From: Prevotella sp.
Lineage (GTDB): Bacteria > Bacteroidota > Bacteroidia > Bacteroidales > Bacteroidaceae
Reading direction: 5' to 3'
NCBI GenBank assembly: GCA_022782305.1
Contig: JALFPC010000046.1
Span: 1-35,925, forward strand
DNA: 35,925 nt
A program made the position numbers and the translations under genes. The first letter of the stretch is position 1; each line of letters starts with the position of its first letter. Below are positions 15,510 to 24,271 of this stretch, piece after piece. The notes under the pieces are model-generated. The model ran no database searches, was not told the origin of the DNA, and worked only from the letters and a program-made list of their open reading frames with translations.

Positions 15510-16781
15510 ATGAGAGGATTTTTGGCCATTAGCCCTTTGGTTGTTTTTGTGATTCTTTATCTCGCCACATCCATAATTGCTGGCGACTTCTATAAGGTGC
15601 CCATCACGGTGGCTTTCATGGCGTCGTCGATATATGCCATTGCAACATCGCGCAAAATGACACTGCAAAGAAGAATAGAAACCTTCAGCCACGGGGCAGG
15701 ACAGCCACAGATGATGCTCATGATGTGGATCTTCATACTGGCTGGAGCATTTGCAAACGCTGCCAAGGAGATGGGGAGCATTGATGCGACAGTGACACTC
15801 ACACTCAATATCCTGCCTGCCAACATGCTCATGCCTGGACTGTTTATAGCTGCCTGCTTCATCTCACTCAGCATCGGCACAAGCGTGGGCACCATAGTGG
15901 CCCTCACACCCATAGCAGTGGGAATAGCCTCATCCACAGGTACAAGCATTCCCCTGCTAACAGCCGTGGTAGTGGGTGGTTCTTTCTTTGGAGATAATCT
16001 CTCTTTTATCTCAGATACAACAATCGTGGCCACTTCAACACAGGGATGCAGAATGAGCGACAAATTCAAGGTGAATGCCTTTATAGCCATTCCTGCTGCC
16101 ATCATCATCCTGCTTATATATATTATAATAGGTGGAGAGATGAAACTGAACCAGCCTGCAGGGGATGTGGACTTCATAAAAATTATCCCTTATCTCGTGG
16201 TACTGATTTGCGCAGTGATTGGAATCAACGTGATGGCTGTGCTCACACTTGGACTGACACTGACAGGCATCATCGGCATGAGCACAGGTGCCTTTGATAT
16301 CTACGGATGGATGAATTCAATGGGCAAAGGCATCATCGGCATGGGCGAACTGATCATCATAACCATGCTGGCTGGTGGACTGCTGGAAGTGATAAAAAAG
16401 AACGGAGGCATCACCTTCATCATACGATCCATTACACAACGCATACACAGCAGACGGGGAGCGGAACTATGCATTGCGGCACTCGTGTCGGTAATAAACC
16501 TATGCACCGCCAACAACACCGTGGCAATAATTACAGTGGGGGGAATAGCAAAAGAGATTGGCACACGATTTGGCGTGGACAACCGAAAGTGCGCAAGCAT
16601 TCTCGACACCATGTCGTGCTGTTCGCAGGGAGTGATACCATACGGAGCACAACTGCTCATGTCGGCAGGACTGGCTGCAATCAATCCTGTGGCCATCATA
16701 CCATACCTCTACTACCCCTTCGCCATTGGCATCATCACAATTCTTGCTATACTTGCAAGATATCCACGCAAATATTCGTAA
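15510..16781 (+). CDS. NhaC-family Na+/H+ antiporter-like membrane transporter
   Basis: A 423-residue integral membrane protein with about ten to eleven hydrophobic segments and no signal cleavage site. GGSFFGDNLSFISDTTIVA (156-174) is the NhaC-family signature with charged residues in a membrane segment, and a second related stretch, INLCTANNTVAIITVGGIAK, lies near residue 330-350. NhaC-type proteins exchange Na+ with H+ or with organic acids such as malate and lactate. Its place behind uxaA suggests either that it takes up or expels an organic acid linked to uronate use, or that it balances pH when acidic sugars are taken up. No ExuT-type uronate transporter is present here. The gene follows uxaA by 91 nt with a hairpin between. 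Confidence 0.85.
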   Translation: MRGFLAISPLVVFVILYLATSIIAGDFYKVPITVAFMASSIYAIATSRKMTLQRRIETFSHGAGQPQMMLMMWIFILAGAFANAAKEMGSIDATVTLTLNILPANMLMPGLFIAACFISLSIGTSVGTIVALTPIAVGIASSTGTSIPLLTAVVVGGSFFGDNLSFISDTTIVATSTQGCRMSDKFKVNAFIAIPAAIIILLIYIIIGGEMKLNQPAGDVDFIKIIPYLVVLICAVIGINVMAVLTLGLTLTGIIGMSTGAFDIYGWMNSMGKGIIGMGELIIITMLAGGLLEVIKKNGGITFIIRSITQRIHSRRGAELCIAALVSVINLCTANNTVAIITVGGIAKEIGTRFGVDNRKCASILDTMSCCSQGVIPYGAQLLMSAGLAAINPVAIIPYLYYPFAIGIITILAILARYPRKYS

Positions 16782-16802
16782 ACTACAGATATTCAGCATT
16801 AT

Positions 16803-17909
16803 ATGGACATTATTAGAAGAAATTTCTTTAAGTTGCTGCAGAGTGGTGCACTTGACATAAACAATCAGGTGGAACCCATGTCGCCATGGAAATGGGAACA
16901 ACTGTATAAGTTGGCACTACTGCATGGCGTGGGGGCTATCATCGCAGATGGCATCAAAAAACACGAGAACGACTTCTTTATGACATTGCCTGAGGACCTA
17001 ACAAAGAAATGGAACAAGACAGTGGCTGACATCGAAAAGGCCAACGAAGAAACAAACCATGCTCTCGAACAACTCATGGCCATCTTCAACAAAGAGCAAC
17101 TAAGACCCATACTGCTGAAAGGACAATATATGACCGATTGTTACCCAAAAGGTAACCACCGCACTCCTGGGGATGTAGACATCTATTTCCCCTTTGCACC
17201 ACAGGCAAATAAAGCCAATATATGGGCCGACAACAATGGCAGAGATATAGACAAAAGCGAAAAGGGGATAACAAAATACTCATGGCAGGGACTGAGCATT
17301 GACCATCATAGGCAAATGATGACACTGACAAACAAATGGCTCAATATCAAACTGCAACATATCATTGACAGCGAGATAAAATGCTGCGACTCTACTTATT
17401 ACCGACTCGGAAATACAAAGATAGAGGTACTGCCCCCTACCCTCGACCTGCTCATGATGATACTAAGAAGCTCACGATATCTGCTCAACGATGGCATCAG
17501 CCTTAAACAAATCGTGGATACCGCCCTCTTCCTTAAACAAAAAGGGCATCTGGTGGATTACTCGAAACTAGGTAAATGGATTGCAACACTGTCTTTGGAA
17601 AAAATGGCTTCTCTGCAGGTGTCTATGCTCATGCAACTGCTCGGAATGGATGAAGAAGAACTGCCCTTTGCATCACCATACAAACAGGGCATAGGAGATA
17701 TCTTTAATGACCTTTTTATCATCACAGGCAAGTATGCAGACGAGTGGTATTTCTCGCAAGGAAAGAATATTTTCGTGAGAGCCACTAACTCAGGGGCCAT
17801 GATGTGGCACGTAAAACATAGCGCTTCTTTCTTCAAATACTACCCGCAAGAGGCTTTCACCAATTTCTTCTCTTCATTCGCACACTCTCTGTCGCACATA
17901 GAGGAATAA
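16803..17909 (+). CDS. Nucleotidyltransferase-fold protein (NTP_transf_5 family)
   Basis: A 368-residue soluble protein. The core signature of the uncharacterised nucleotidyltransferase family (NTP_transf_5) is present: RPILLKGQYMTDCYP (Lys106, Gly107) and HRTPGDVDIYF, with the metal-binding pair Asp124 and Asp126. A third acidic residue is less clear, perhaps in the GLSIDHHRQMM region. Family members are often found in Bacteroidota near polysaccharide or peptide-modification genes, but their substrates are unknown. It starts 21 nt after the antiporter gene and may be read with it; recJ begins about 100 nt later with its own promoter. I cannot assign a substrate. Confidence 0.8.
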   Translation: MDIIRRNFFKLLQSGALDINNQVEPMSPWKWEQLYKLALLHGVGAIIADGIKKHENDFFMTLPEDLTKKWNKTVADIEKANEETNHALEQLMAIFNKEQLRPILLKGQYMTDCYPKGNHRTPGDVDIYFPFAPQANKANIWADNNGRDIDKSEKGITKYSWQGLSIDHHRQMMTLTNKWLNIKLQHIIDSEIKCCDSTYYRLGNTKIEVLPPTLDLLMMILRSSRYLLNDGISLKQIVDTALFLKQKGHLVDYSKLGKWIATLSLEKMASLQVSMLMQLLGMDEEELPFASPYKQGIGDIFNDLFIITGKYADEWYFSQGKNIFVRATNSGAMMWHVKHSASFFKYYPQEAFTNFFSSFAHSLSHIEE

Positions 17910-17929
17910 TAACAAAATGTGCTGATTAT

Positions 17930-17960
17930 TTTGATATCTGCAAAATTTGTTGTAACTTTA
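17930..17960 (+). promoter_or_regulatory. Candidate recJ-recQ promoter
   Basis: TTTG (17930-17933), a 19-nt spacer, then TAACTTTA (17953-17960), one base off the -7 consensus. Transcription would start near 17967, about 45 nt before the recJ ATG. Confidence 0.5.
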
Positions 17961-18012
17961 CACCCCAAATACGCAATGCGTTATCCAAATAGCTAAAAAA
18001 CAGATATCATAT

Positions 18013-19737
18013 ATGCATTTCAAGTGGAATTATACACCTGCCACTGAAGAAAGGAAGAAACAAGCAGCTGAACTGGCCGAAAAAATCAATATGTCGCCAA
18101 TACTCGCTGAACTCCTCATACAGAGGGGGATAAAGACAGAGAGTGCGGCAAAAAGATTTTTTAGACCCATGCTGAGCGAACTAATTGACCCCTTTCTGAT
18201 GAATGACATGGACATTGCCGTGGATAGACTTAACGACGCAATGGGAAGAAAGGAACGCATCATGGTCTACGGCGACTACGACGTGGACGGATGTACCGCC
18301 GTGGCTCTCGTATATAAGTTTCTGCAGCAATTCTACTCAAATATCGACTATTATATTCCCGATAGATATGACGAGGGATATGGGGTGAGCATCAAGGGCA
18401 TTGACTATGCAGCAGAAACAGGAGTAAAACTCATCGTGGTGCTAGACTGCGGCATCAAGGCCATAGAAGAGATTGCATACGCAAAAGAAAAAGGCATAGA
18501 CTTTATCATCTGCGACCATCACGTGCCTGATGATGTACTGCCTCCAGCCATAGCCATTCTCAACCCAAAACGTGTGGACTCTGACTATCCCTTCAAACAT
18601 CTCTCTGGATGTGGGGTGGGATTCAAACTGATGCAGGCATTTGCAAAAAACAATAGTATTCCTTTTGCTCGACTCATCCCACTGCTCGACCTGTGCGCAG
18701 TGAGCATCGCTGCCGACATTGTGCCCGTGGAGGGGGAAAACAGAATATTGGCTTTTCATGGGCTCAAACAACTAAACCAAAACCCTTGCGTAGGTTTTAA
18801 GGCCATCATAGAGATATGCGGACTAACCAACAAAGAATTGACCATGAGCGATATTGTGTTTCGCATGGGACCAAGGATAAACGCAAGCGGCAGAATGCAA
18901 AACGGCAAGGAAGCCGTGGAACTGCTCGTGGAGAAAGACTTTAGAAAGGCTCTTGCCGAGGCAAAACGTATCAATGAATACAACGAACAGCGAAAAGATG
19001 TGGACAAGCAGATGACTGAAGAGGCCAACAGTATTGTGGCCGAACTGGAAAGCCAAAACCACTCGAGTTCTATCGTTCTCTGCGACGCCAACTGGAAGAA
19101 AGGTGTGGTGGGAATAGTGGCATCACGACTGACAGAAATCTATTTCCGACCAACGGTGGTGATGACAGTAACAGACGGCATAGCCACGGGATCTGCACGA
19201 AGCGTGGCTGGATTTGATGTCTATGAGGCTATAAAGAGTTGCCGAGACCTGCTCGAAAACTTCGGAGGACACACCTATGCTGCTGGACTGTCTATGAAAA
19301 TTGAAAATCTCGGCGAGTTCAAACAGAGGTTTATGCAATATGTTGACAGCCATATCATGCCCAACCAGACAAGCGCAGAGCTGAACATTGACAAACAACT
19401 CGACTTTAAAGATATAACAAAGAGAATGCTCGCTGACCTCAAGAAATTTGCACCTCACGGGCCTTCAAATCCCAAACCACTCTTCATAACACGGAATGTG
19501 TATGACTATGGAACAAGCAAGGTGGTGGGCAGACAGCAGGAGCATATCAAACTCGAACTCGTTGACAGCAAGTCAAGCAATGTCATGAATGGCATCGCTT
19601 TCGGACAAAGCAGTTCGGCCAAATATATAAAGAGTAAACGTAGTTTCGACATCGTATACACAATAGAAGAAAACACCTACAAACGGGGTGAGGTGCAACT
19701 GCAGATTGAAGATATCAAACCGTCAGACTGTGACTAA
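18013..19737 (+). CDS. recJ: Single-strand DNA 5'-3' exonuclease RecJ
   Basis: A 574-residue DHH-family exonuclease that degrades single-stranded DNA 5' to 3' in recombination and repair. Manganese-binding motifs are clear: VYGDYDVDGCTAV (Asp88, Asp90, Asp92), VLDCGI, and the family signature DHH at 168-170 in IICDHHVPDD. The DHHA1 domain holds FGGHTYAAGLSM, and an OB-fold-like C-terminus includes FAPHGPSNPKPLF. Length is normal for RecJ. The stop overlaps the likely GTG start of recQ by 8 nt, so RecJ and RecQ are made together. This fits their shared task: RecQ unwinds DNA and RecJ trims the freed 5' strand. Confidence 0.96.
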   Translation: MHFKWNYTPATEERKKQAAELAEKINMSPILAELLIQRGIKTESAAKRFFRPMLSELIDPFLMNDMDIAVDRLNDAMGRKERIMVYGDYDVDGCTAVALVYKFLQQFYSNIDYYIPDRYDEGYGVSIKGIDYAAETGVKLIVVLDCGIKAIEEIAYAKEKGIDFIICDHHVPDDVLPPAIAILNPKRVDSDYPFKHLSGCGVGFKLMQAFAKNNSIPFARLIPLLDLCAVSIAADIVPVEGENRILAFHGLKQLNQNPCVGFKAIIEICGLTNKELTMSDIVFRMGPRINASGRMQNGKEAVELLVEKDFRKALAEAKRINEYNEQRKDVDKQMTEEANSIVAELESQNHSSSIVLCDANWKKGVVGIVASRLTEIYFRPTVVMTVTDGIATGSARSVAGFDVYEAIKSCRDLLENFGGHTYAAGLSMKIENLGEFKQRFMQYVDSHIMPNQTSAELNIDKQLDFKDITKRMLADLKKFAPHGPSNPKPLFITRNVYDYGTSKVVGRQQEHIKLELVDSKSSNVMNGIAFGQSSSAKYIKSKRSFDIVYTIEENTYKRGEVQLQIEDIKPSDCD

Positions 19738-21631
19738 CATAAGAGAAATCCTCAAGAAATATTGGGGGTACGATGATTTCAGGGGTATTCAAAGGGAGAT
19801 TATCGAGAGTATAATTCATGGACATGACACCCTGGGACTCATGCCTACCGGCGGAGGCAAATCGATAACCTTTCAGGTGCCTGCCATCGCCATGGAGGGG
19901 TTGTGTCTCGTGATTACACCACTCATTGCTTTGATGAAAGACCAGGTAGACAGTCTCAGAAGGCACTCACTAAGCGCTGCATACATCTCTTCTGATATGA
20001 CTCACGCCGAGATACTGGCCATACTCGAGAATTGTGTGTTTGGTGCCATAAAATTTCTGTATATATCGCCAGAGAGACTAACTTCTGAACTCTTTATCAC
20101 CAAACTCAAACATACCAAGGTGTGCTTTGTTTGCGTGGATGAAGCACACTGCATCAGTCAATGGGGCTACGATTTCAGACCTTCTTATCTCCAGATATCA
20201 AAAATCAGGCAGATCAAGCCCGACAAACCAATTCTGGCCCTCACTGCCACCGCCACTCCAAAGGTGGTGGAAGACATTCAACAGCAACTGATGTTTCGCC
20301 AGCATAATGTGCTCAAAATGAGTTTTGAGCGCAAAAACCTCGCATATATAGTGAGACACTCAGAGAAAAAAGAGGAAGAGATGGTGCGAATTCTCAGAAA
20401 AGTGAACGGTAGCGCCATTGTGTATACACGAAGTAGGAAAGGTACCAAAGAGGTGGCAGCATTCCTAAATGAGGCTGGCATCAGCGCCACATTCTTTCAT
20501 GCTGGACTTGACCCTTTAGACAAAAACCAAAGGCAGAACGAATGGATTGAAAATAAAGTGAGGGTAATGGTGGCAACTAATGCTTTTGGCATGGGAATAG
20601 ACAAACCAGACGTAAGACTGGTCATTCATATCAATTGCCCCGACAGCATTGAGGCTTACTTCCAGGAGGCAGGAAGAGCGGGAAGGGATGGTAAGAAAGC
20701 ATACGCTGTGCTGCTTTTCAACAAAAACGACAAGATAATGCTGCGCCGCAGAATCAAGGAAAACTTTCCCGACAAGGCGTTTATCAAACAGATATACGAT
20801 GAACTGGCTTTCTTCTTCCAGTTGGGTATCGATTCGGGATATAATCATTCTTTTGACTTTAATCTCGAACTCTTCTGCGTCAGATTCCAACACCACCCCA
20901 TCCATGTGAGGGCTGCATTGCTCATTTTGACAAAAGCAGGATATATTGACTATGACGAAGAAAGGGAGTCGGCCACACGACTGATGTTCTGCCTTGAAAG
21001 AGATGAACTCTACAGATTATACAATAATTCCAAAGACGAAGACCGGCTGATAGAATATCTGCTGAGAAAATATGGTGGGCTATTCAGTGATTATGTGCCC
21101 ATAGACGAACAGGCTATACAGCATAGTCTCAACATAAAGAAGCAATACATTCACCAAATTCTCATCAATCTCTCAAGGAAACATATCATCAAATATATTC
21201 CTTCAAAAACCACACCGGTCATCAGATACACCCAACGAAGGGAGGACTCTGCGCATATAGTGATAGGTAAGGATATCTATGAAGAAAGACTTGCACAGTT
21301 TAAGGAGCGCATAAATAGCGTAATCAGATATTGCGAAGAAAATAATTTGTGCCGCAGCAGGATGTTGCTCGACTATTTCGGCGAACAAAACACTCACGAT
21401 TGTAAGGTTTGCGACACTTGTATCAACAGGAAAAGCAATGCTAACGATATTGACAGCATAATACAATCCCTGCAAGAACAACTCGCTGACCATGCCCCAC
21501 ATTCTGTGGAAGAGCTCCAATCGGCAGTGAATACCAGCGACTACTTGTTTAAGATTGCAGTAGCCGTGATGACAAAAGAAAACATGATATGCATGGACGA
21601 TGACAACAGGATTTTGCTACGAAACAATTAA
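19730..21631 (+). CDS. recQ: ATP-dependent DNA helicase RecQ
   Basis: A 633-residue superfamily 2 helicase (3'-5'). From a GTG start at 19730 the N-terminus reads MTNIREILKKYWGYDDFRGI. Walker A is LMPTGGGKS (37-45), the DEAH box is at 137-140 in CVDEAHCISQWGYDFR, motif V/VI is in ATNAFGMGIDKPDVR and YFQEAGRAGRDGK. The RQC zinc site is seen as CRSRMLLDYFGE and HDCKVCDTCINR. The HRDC domain of E. coli RecQ is missing, or replaced by a short winged-helix tail, as in many short RecQ forms. An earlier in-frame GTG (19688) is deep inside recJ and is less likely. The start overlaps recJ, so translation is probably coupled. Confidence 0.95.
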   Translation: MTNIREILKKYWGYDDFRGIQREIIESIIHGHDTLGLMPTGGGKSITFQVPAIAMEGLCLVITPLIALMKDQVDSLRRHSLSAAYISSDMTHAEILAILENCVFGAIKFLYISPERLTSELFITKLKHTKVCFVCVDEAHCISQWGYDFRPSYLQISKIRQIKPDKPILALTATATPKVVEDIQQQLMFRQHNVLKMSFERKNLAYIVRHSEKKEEEMVRILRKVNGSAIVYTRSRKGTKEVAAFLNEAGISATFFHAGLDPLDKNQRQNEWIENKVRVMVATNAFGMGIDKPDVRLVIHINCPDSIEAYFQEAGRAGRDGKKAYAVLLFNKNDKIMLRRRIKENFPDKAFIKQIYDELAFFFQLGIDSGYNHSFDFNLELFCVRFQHHPIHVRAALLILTKAGYIDYDEERESATRLMFCLERDELYRLYNNSKDEDRLIEYLLRKYGGLFSDYVPIDEQAIQHSLNIKKQYIHQILINLSRKHIIKYIPSKTTPVIRYTQRREDSAHIVIGKDIYEERLAQFKERINSVIRYCEENNLCRSRMLLDYFGEQNTHDCKVCDTCINRKSNANDIDSIIQSLQEQLADHAPHSVEELQSAVNTSDYLFKIAVAVMTKENMICMDDDNRILLRNN

Positions 21632-21683
21632 CCTGTTGGCTGGACGAATAAGTAATTACTAATCATTATTACATTATATTATT

Positions 21684-22616
21684 ATGATATTAAGCATTTT
21701 GGGAATAATAGCAGGAGTAGCCATAGTTGTTTGGGGAGCAGACAGACTTACCGAAGGTGCATCGGCAATAGCCTCACGCATGGGAGTGTCTGAGATAGTG
21801 ATTGGACTCACCGTAGTGGCACTGGGCACGTCGATGCCTGAATTCAGCGTCAGCATCTTGTCAGCACTCAAGGGAGCCTCTGATATAGCTATCGGCAATG
21901 CCATGGGGTCTAATATCTTCAACACCTTGCTTATCGTAGGCATGGCTGCCATGGTGGCACCTATGACCATTACAAAAACGACAGTCAAAAAGGATATCCC
22001 CTTTGCACTGATTGCATCTGTATTGCTTATGATACTATGCATAGATGGGAGATTCAGTAGAATAGATGCGGCAGTGCTCATCGCCATGTTTCTATTCTAT
22101 ATGTATATCACTCTTAAGGATGCAAAAAAAGAGACCACACCAAAAGACGATGGCAACGACTGCCGTCAGCATATGAAGATATGGCAGGCTTCATTATGGA
22201 TAATAGTAGGGTTGGCTTGCCTTGTGGGGGGCAGCAATATCTTTGTTTCGGGTGCTGTCTTTGTGGCTCAATCATTCAATATATCCAATGCTGTGATTGG
22301 TCTTACCATCGTGGCAGGTGGCACTTCTATGCCCGAACTGGCCACAAGTGTGGTGGCTGCCAAAAAAGGTAATAGTGGCATTGCAATAGGCAACGTTATC
22401 GGTAGTAATGTATTTAATATCCTCTTTATCCTCGGCACGACAGGACTCATATGCCCAATGAGTATTGGAGACATAACACAGATAGATATGACCATGCTTG
22501 TAGGTAGCATGATAATGCTGTGGCTCTTCTCTTTCACCAAACTGAATATCGAAAGATGGGAAGGTGCAGTGCTCTTTGCAATCTTTATTGCATACATGGT
22601 TTATCTGCTGGTATAA
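21684..22616 (+). CDS. Calcium/sodium antiporter, CaxA/YrbG family
   Basis: A 310-residue integral membrane protein with about ten hydrophobic segments, made of two inverted halves. Each half carries an alpha-repeat: GLTVVALGTSMPEFSVSI (GTSMPE at 48-53) with IAIGNAMGSNIFNTLLIVG, and GLTIVAGGTSMPELATSV (GTSMPE at 213-218) with IAIGNVIGSNVFNILFILG. The Glu of each GTSMPE is the ion-binding residue in this exchanger family. The hydrophilic loop at ~147-163 (KKETTPKDDGND) splits the halves. It follows recQ by about 50 nt and ends before a strong hairpin. Physiological ion preference cannot be read from sequence alone. Confidence 0.93.
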   Translation: MILSILGIIAGVAIVVWGADRLTEGASAIASRMGVSEIVIGLTVVALGTSMPEFSVSILSALKGASDIAIGNAMGSNIFNTLLIVGMAAMVAPMTITKTTVKKDIPFALIASVLLMILCIDGRFSRIDAAVLIAMFLFYMYITLKDAKKETTPKDDGNDCRQHMKIWQASLWIIVGLACLVGGSNIFVSGAVFVAQSFNISNAVIGLTIVAGGTSMPELATSVVAAKKGNSGIAIGNVIGSNVFNILFILGTTGLICPMSIGDITQIDMTMLVGSMIMLWLFSFTKLNIERWEGAVLFAIFIAYMVYLLV

Positions 22617-22649
22617 TCAGTTATCTTGCGTTTACTTGCGTCTGAATAA

Positions 22650-22703
22650 ATAACAGAATAAAGGGTGTGTCAACAAATATTGACACACCCTTTATTCTGT
22701 TAT
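22650..22703. terminator. Bidirectional terminator, 24-bp perfect stem
   Basis: Arm 22650-22673 pairs perfectly with 22680-22703 around a 6-nt loop (CAAATA). A GGGTGTGTCA core is flanked by A/T-rich ends, so each strand ends its stem in a run rich in U. It lies between the convergent exchanger and rplT genes and should stop both. Confidence 0.9.
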
Positions 22704-22722
22704 GTTGTAAGGGAAAATGCGA

Positions 22723-23067
22723 TTACTTTACCTTTGCAACGATAGCCTTGAAAGCCTCTGGATTGTTCACTGCGAGGTCAGCGAGAACCTTACGGTTAAT
22801 CTCGATGCCAGCCTTGTGAAGAGCACCCATAAGTGTAGAGTAAGACATGTTTTCCAGTCTTGCAGCTGCGTTGATACGCTGAATCCATAATGAGCGGAAA
22901 TTGCGCTTCTTATTGCGACGATCGCGATAAGCATAGGTCAAACCCTTCTCCCATGTGTTTTTGGCTACTGTCCAAACATTCTTACGCGCACCGAAATAGC
23001 CGCGTGTGAGCTTCAAAATTCTTTTTCTCTTTGCTCTTGATGCTACATGATTTACTGATCTTGGCAT
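22723..23067 (-). CDS. rplT: 50S ribosomal protein L20
   Basis: A 114-residue, very basic protein with the L20 signature: [35 protein letters not shown] and [21 protein letters not shown]20 binds 23S rRNA early in large-subunit assembly. It is the last gene of infC-rpmI-rplT, 32 nt after rpmI, and is followed by a strong bidirectional hairpin. In E. coli and Bacillus L20 represses this operon through the leader; a possible structure is noted before rpmI here. Confidence 0.98.
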   Translation of the reverse strand: MPRSVNHVASRAKRKRILKLTRGYFGARKNVWTVAKNTWEKGLTYAYRDRRNKKRNFRSLWIQRINAAARLENMSYSTLMGALHKAGIEINRKVLADLAVNNPEAFKAIVAKVK

Positions 23068-23099
23068 AATTTTGTTTCTTTAAATGTTTGACAATAAGA

Positions 23100-23297
23100 T
23101 TAACGGAGACACAACAGATCACGCACCTGCTTGAGGTTAGCACCATCCACGAGAGTCTGGTGAACCAGATTACGCTTCTGCTTCTTTGTTTTCTTTGTGA
23201 GAATGTGGCTGTGGTAAGCGTGATGTCTCTTGATCTTACCTGTACCGGTGAAACGGAATCTCTTCTTTGCACCGGAGTTTGTCTTTACTTTTGGCAT
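23100..23297 (-). CDS. rpmI: 50S ribosomal protein L35
   Basis: A 65-residue basic protein, starting [20 protein letters not shown] and containing [20 protein letters not shown], the normal L35 pattern and length. The open frame extends 22 codons further upstream, but those are Asn-rich and unlike L35, so ATG 23297 is used. It lies between infC (103 nt) and rplT (32 nt). Confidence 0.97.
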   Translation of the reverse strand: MPKVKTNSGAKKRFRFTGTGKIKRHHAYHSHILTKKTKKQKRNLVHQTLVDGANLKQVRDLLCLR

Positions 23298-23333
23298 TGT
23301 TTTAAAATTTTTATTATTATTGTTTATAATGCA

Positions 23334-23363
23334 GTGGCAACGCATATACCGGGCGTTACGCAC
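23334..23363 (-). promoter_or_regulatory. Possible leader stem upstream of rpmI
   Basis: AACGC (23339-23343) pairs with GCGTT (23353-23357), and GTG (23334-23336) with CAC (23361-23363), giving an interrupted stem in the infC-rpmI gap. L20 represses at this position in enterobacteria. The stem is short and no L20-binding core was verified. Confidence 0.25.
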
Positions 23364-23400
23364 ATTTTTTCTTCTCTGTTATTGCTATGCCTTATTTAAC

Positions 23401-24096
23401 TTAGTCTTCGGAAGAATGTAGTTTCTTAAGAGCATCGGCACTAATTTTGGCATTGGCCAACAGACCGCCATTGGCAGGTATTTCAGCATCAATCTGCGTT
23501 TCCTGTTCCTTGGCTTCCTTTCCTTCGGCAGCCTTTCGCTCTCTGTCCATAGCCTGCTGACTTTTCTTAGCCACACCAGCTTTCTTGGGTGCCAGATAGA
23601 TAAACATCTTCTTGCCTTCGAGCGATGGCATGTGTTCCACCTTGCCATATTCCTCCAAATCGTTGGCGAATCGGAGCAAAAGCACTTCTCCCTGCTCCTT
23701 GAAAAGGATAGAGCGACCACGGAAGAACACATAAGCCCTTACCTTGTTGCCATCGGTTAGGAACTCTTTGGCATGCTTGAGTTTGAACTGATAGTCATGC
23801 TCATCAGTCTGTGGACCAAACCTGATCTCCTTGACTTCCACCTTAACCTGTTTGGCTTTCATCTCCTTGGCCCTCTTCTTTTGCTGATAGAGGAACTTGG
23901 AATAGTCAATGAGACGACAAACGGGTGGATTTGCATTAGGCGAAATCTCAACGAGGTCGACACCTTGCTCGCGGGCCATATCCAAAGCCTGGCGTGTAGG
24001 GACTACTGTCGATCCGCCGTCACCTACGATGCGGACTTCACGCACTCGTATCTGTTCGTTGATACGGTACTGATTCTTTATATTGTCATTCTTCAT
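23401..24096 (-). CDS. infC: Translation initiation factor IF-3
   Basis: A 231-residue IF-3, which binds the 30S subunit and checks start-codon selection. N-domain: [20 protein letters not shown] and [20 protein letters not shown]; the linker is [20 protein letters not shown]; the C-domain begins [20 protein letters not shown] charged C-terminal extension of about 45 residues, rich in Ala, Lys and Glu, makes it longer than the E. coli protein (180), as is common in Bacteroidota. It starts with ATG rather than the AUU seen in E. coli. A perfect promoter at 24122-24153 leads it, so infC-rpmI-rplT can be transcribed apart from thrS. Confidence 0.97.
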   Translation of the reverse strand: MKNDNIKNQYRINEQIRVREVRIVGDGGSTVVPTRQALDMAREQGVDLVEISPNANPPVCRLIDYSKFLYQQKKRAKEMKAKQVKVEVKEIRFGPQTDEHDYQFKLKHAKEFLTDGNKVRAYVFFRGRSILFKEQGEVLLLRFANDLEEYGKVEHMPSLEGKKMFIYLAPKKAGVAKKSQQAMDRERKAAEGKEAKEQETQIDAEIPANGGLLANAKISADALKKLHSSED

Positions 24097-24121
24097 TCAA
24101 CTATTTTATGAAAATCGGGTG

Positions 24122-24153
24122 CAAAGTTACGATTTTTCGCACTATTCCCCAAA
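24122..24153 (-). promoter_or_regulatory. infC operon promoter
   Basis: Minus strand TTTG (24150-24153), a 20-nt spacer, and TAACTTTG (24122-24129) followed by CACC. It matches the Bacteroidota consensus at every specified base, with about 20 nt from transcript start to ATG. Confidence 0.8.
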
Positions 24154-24203
24154 CATTTGTTTAATTATTTTTGAATAATTCGATTCTTTTTTCATATAAA
24201 AGG

Positions 24204-24232
24204 CCAAAGGAGTCGTTTTGAGGCTCCTTTGG
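24204..24232 (-). terminator. Hairpin between thrS and infC
   Basis: CCAAAGGAG (24204-24212) pairs with CTCCTTTGG (24224-24232) around an 11-nt loop, 39 nt after the thrS stop. On the minus strand CCTTTTATAT follows; a stronger T-run (TTTTTTT) lies on the plus-strand side. It is probably the thrS terminator, perhaps leaky. Confidence 0.65.
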
Positions 24233-24271
24233 TCCGTTTTTTTCTTATTTTTATGCTGTTATTGCTATCAT

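Noticed and set aside
19688..19729. Earlier GTG start for recQ
   Set aside because: The 14 extra residues (MRCNCRLKISNRQT) are recJ read in another frame and do not match RecQ N-termini, whereas GTG 19730 does.
23298..23363. Extension of rpmI by 22 codons
   Set aside because: L35 starts with MPKVKTNSG; the upstream part is an Asn-rich run from the intergenic region.
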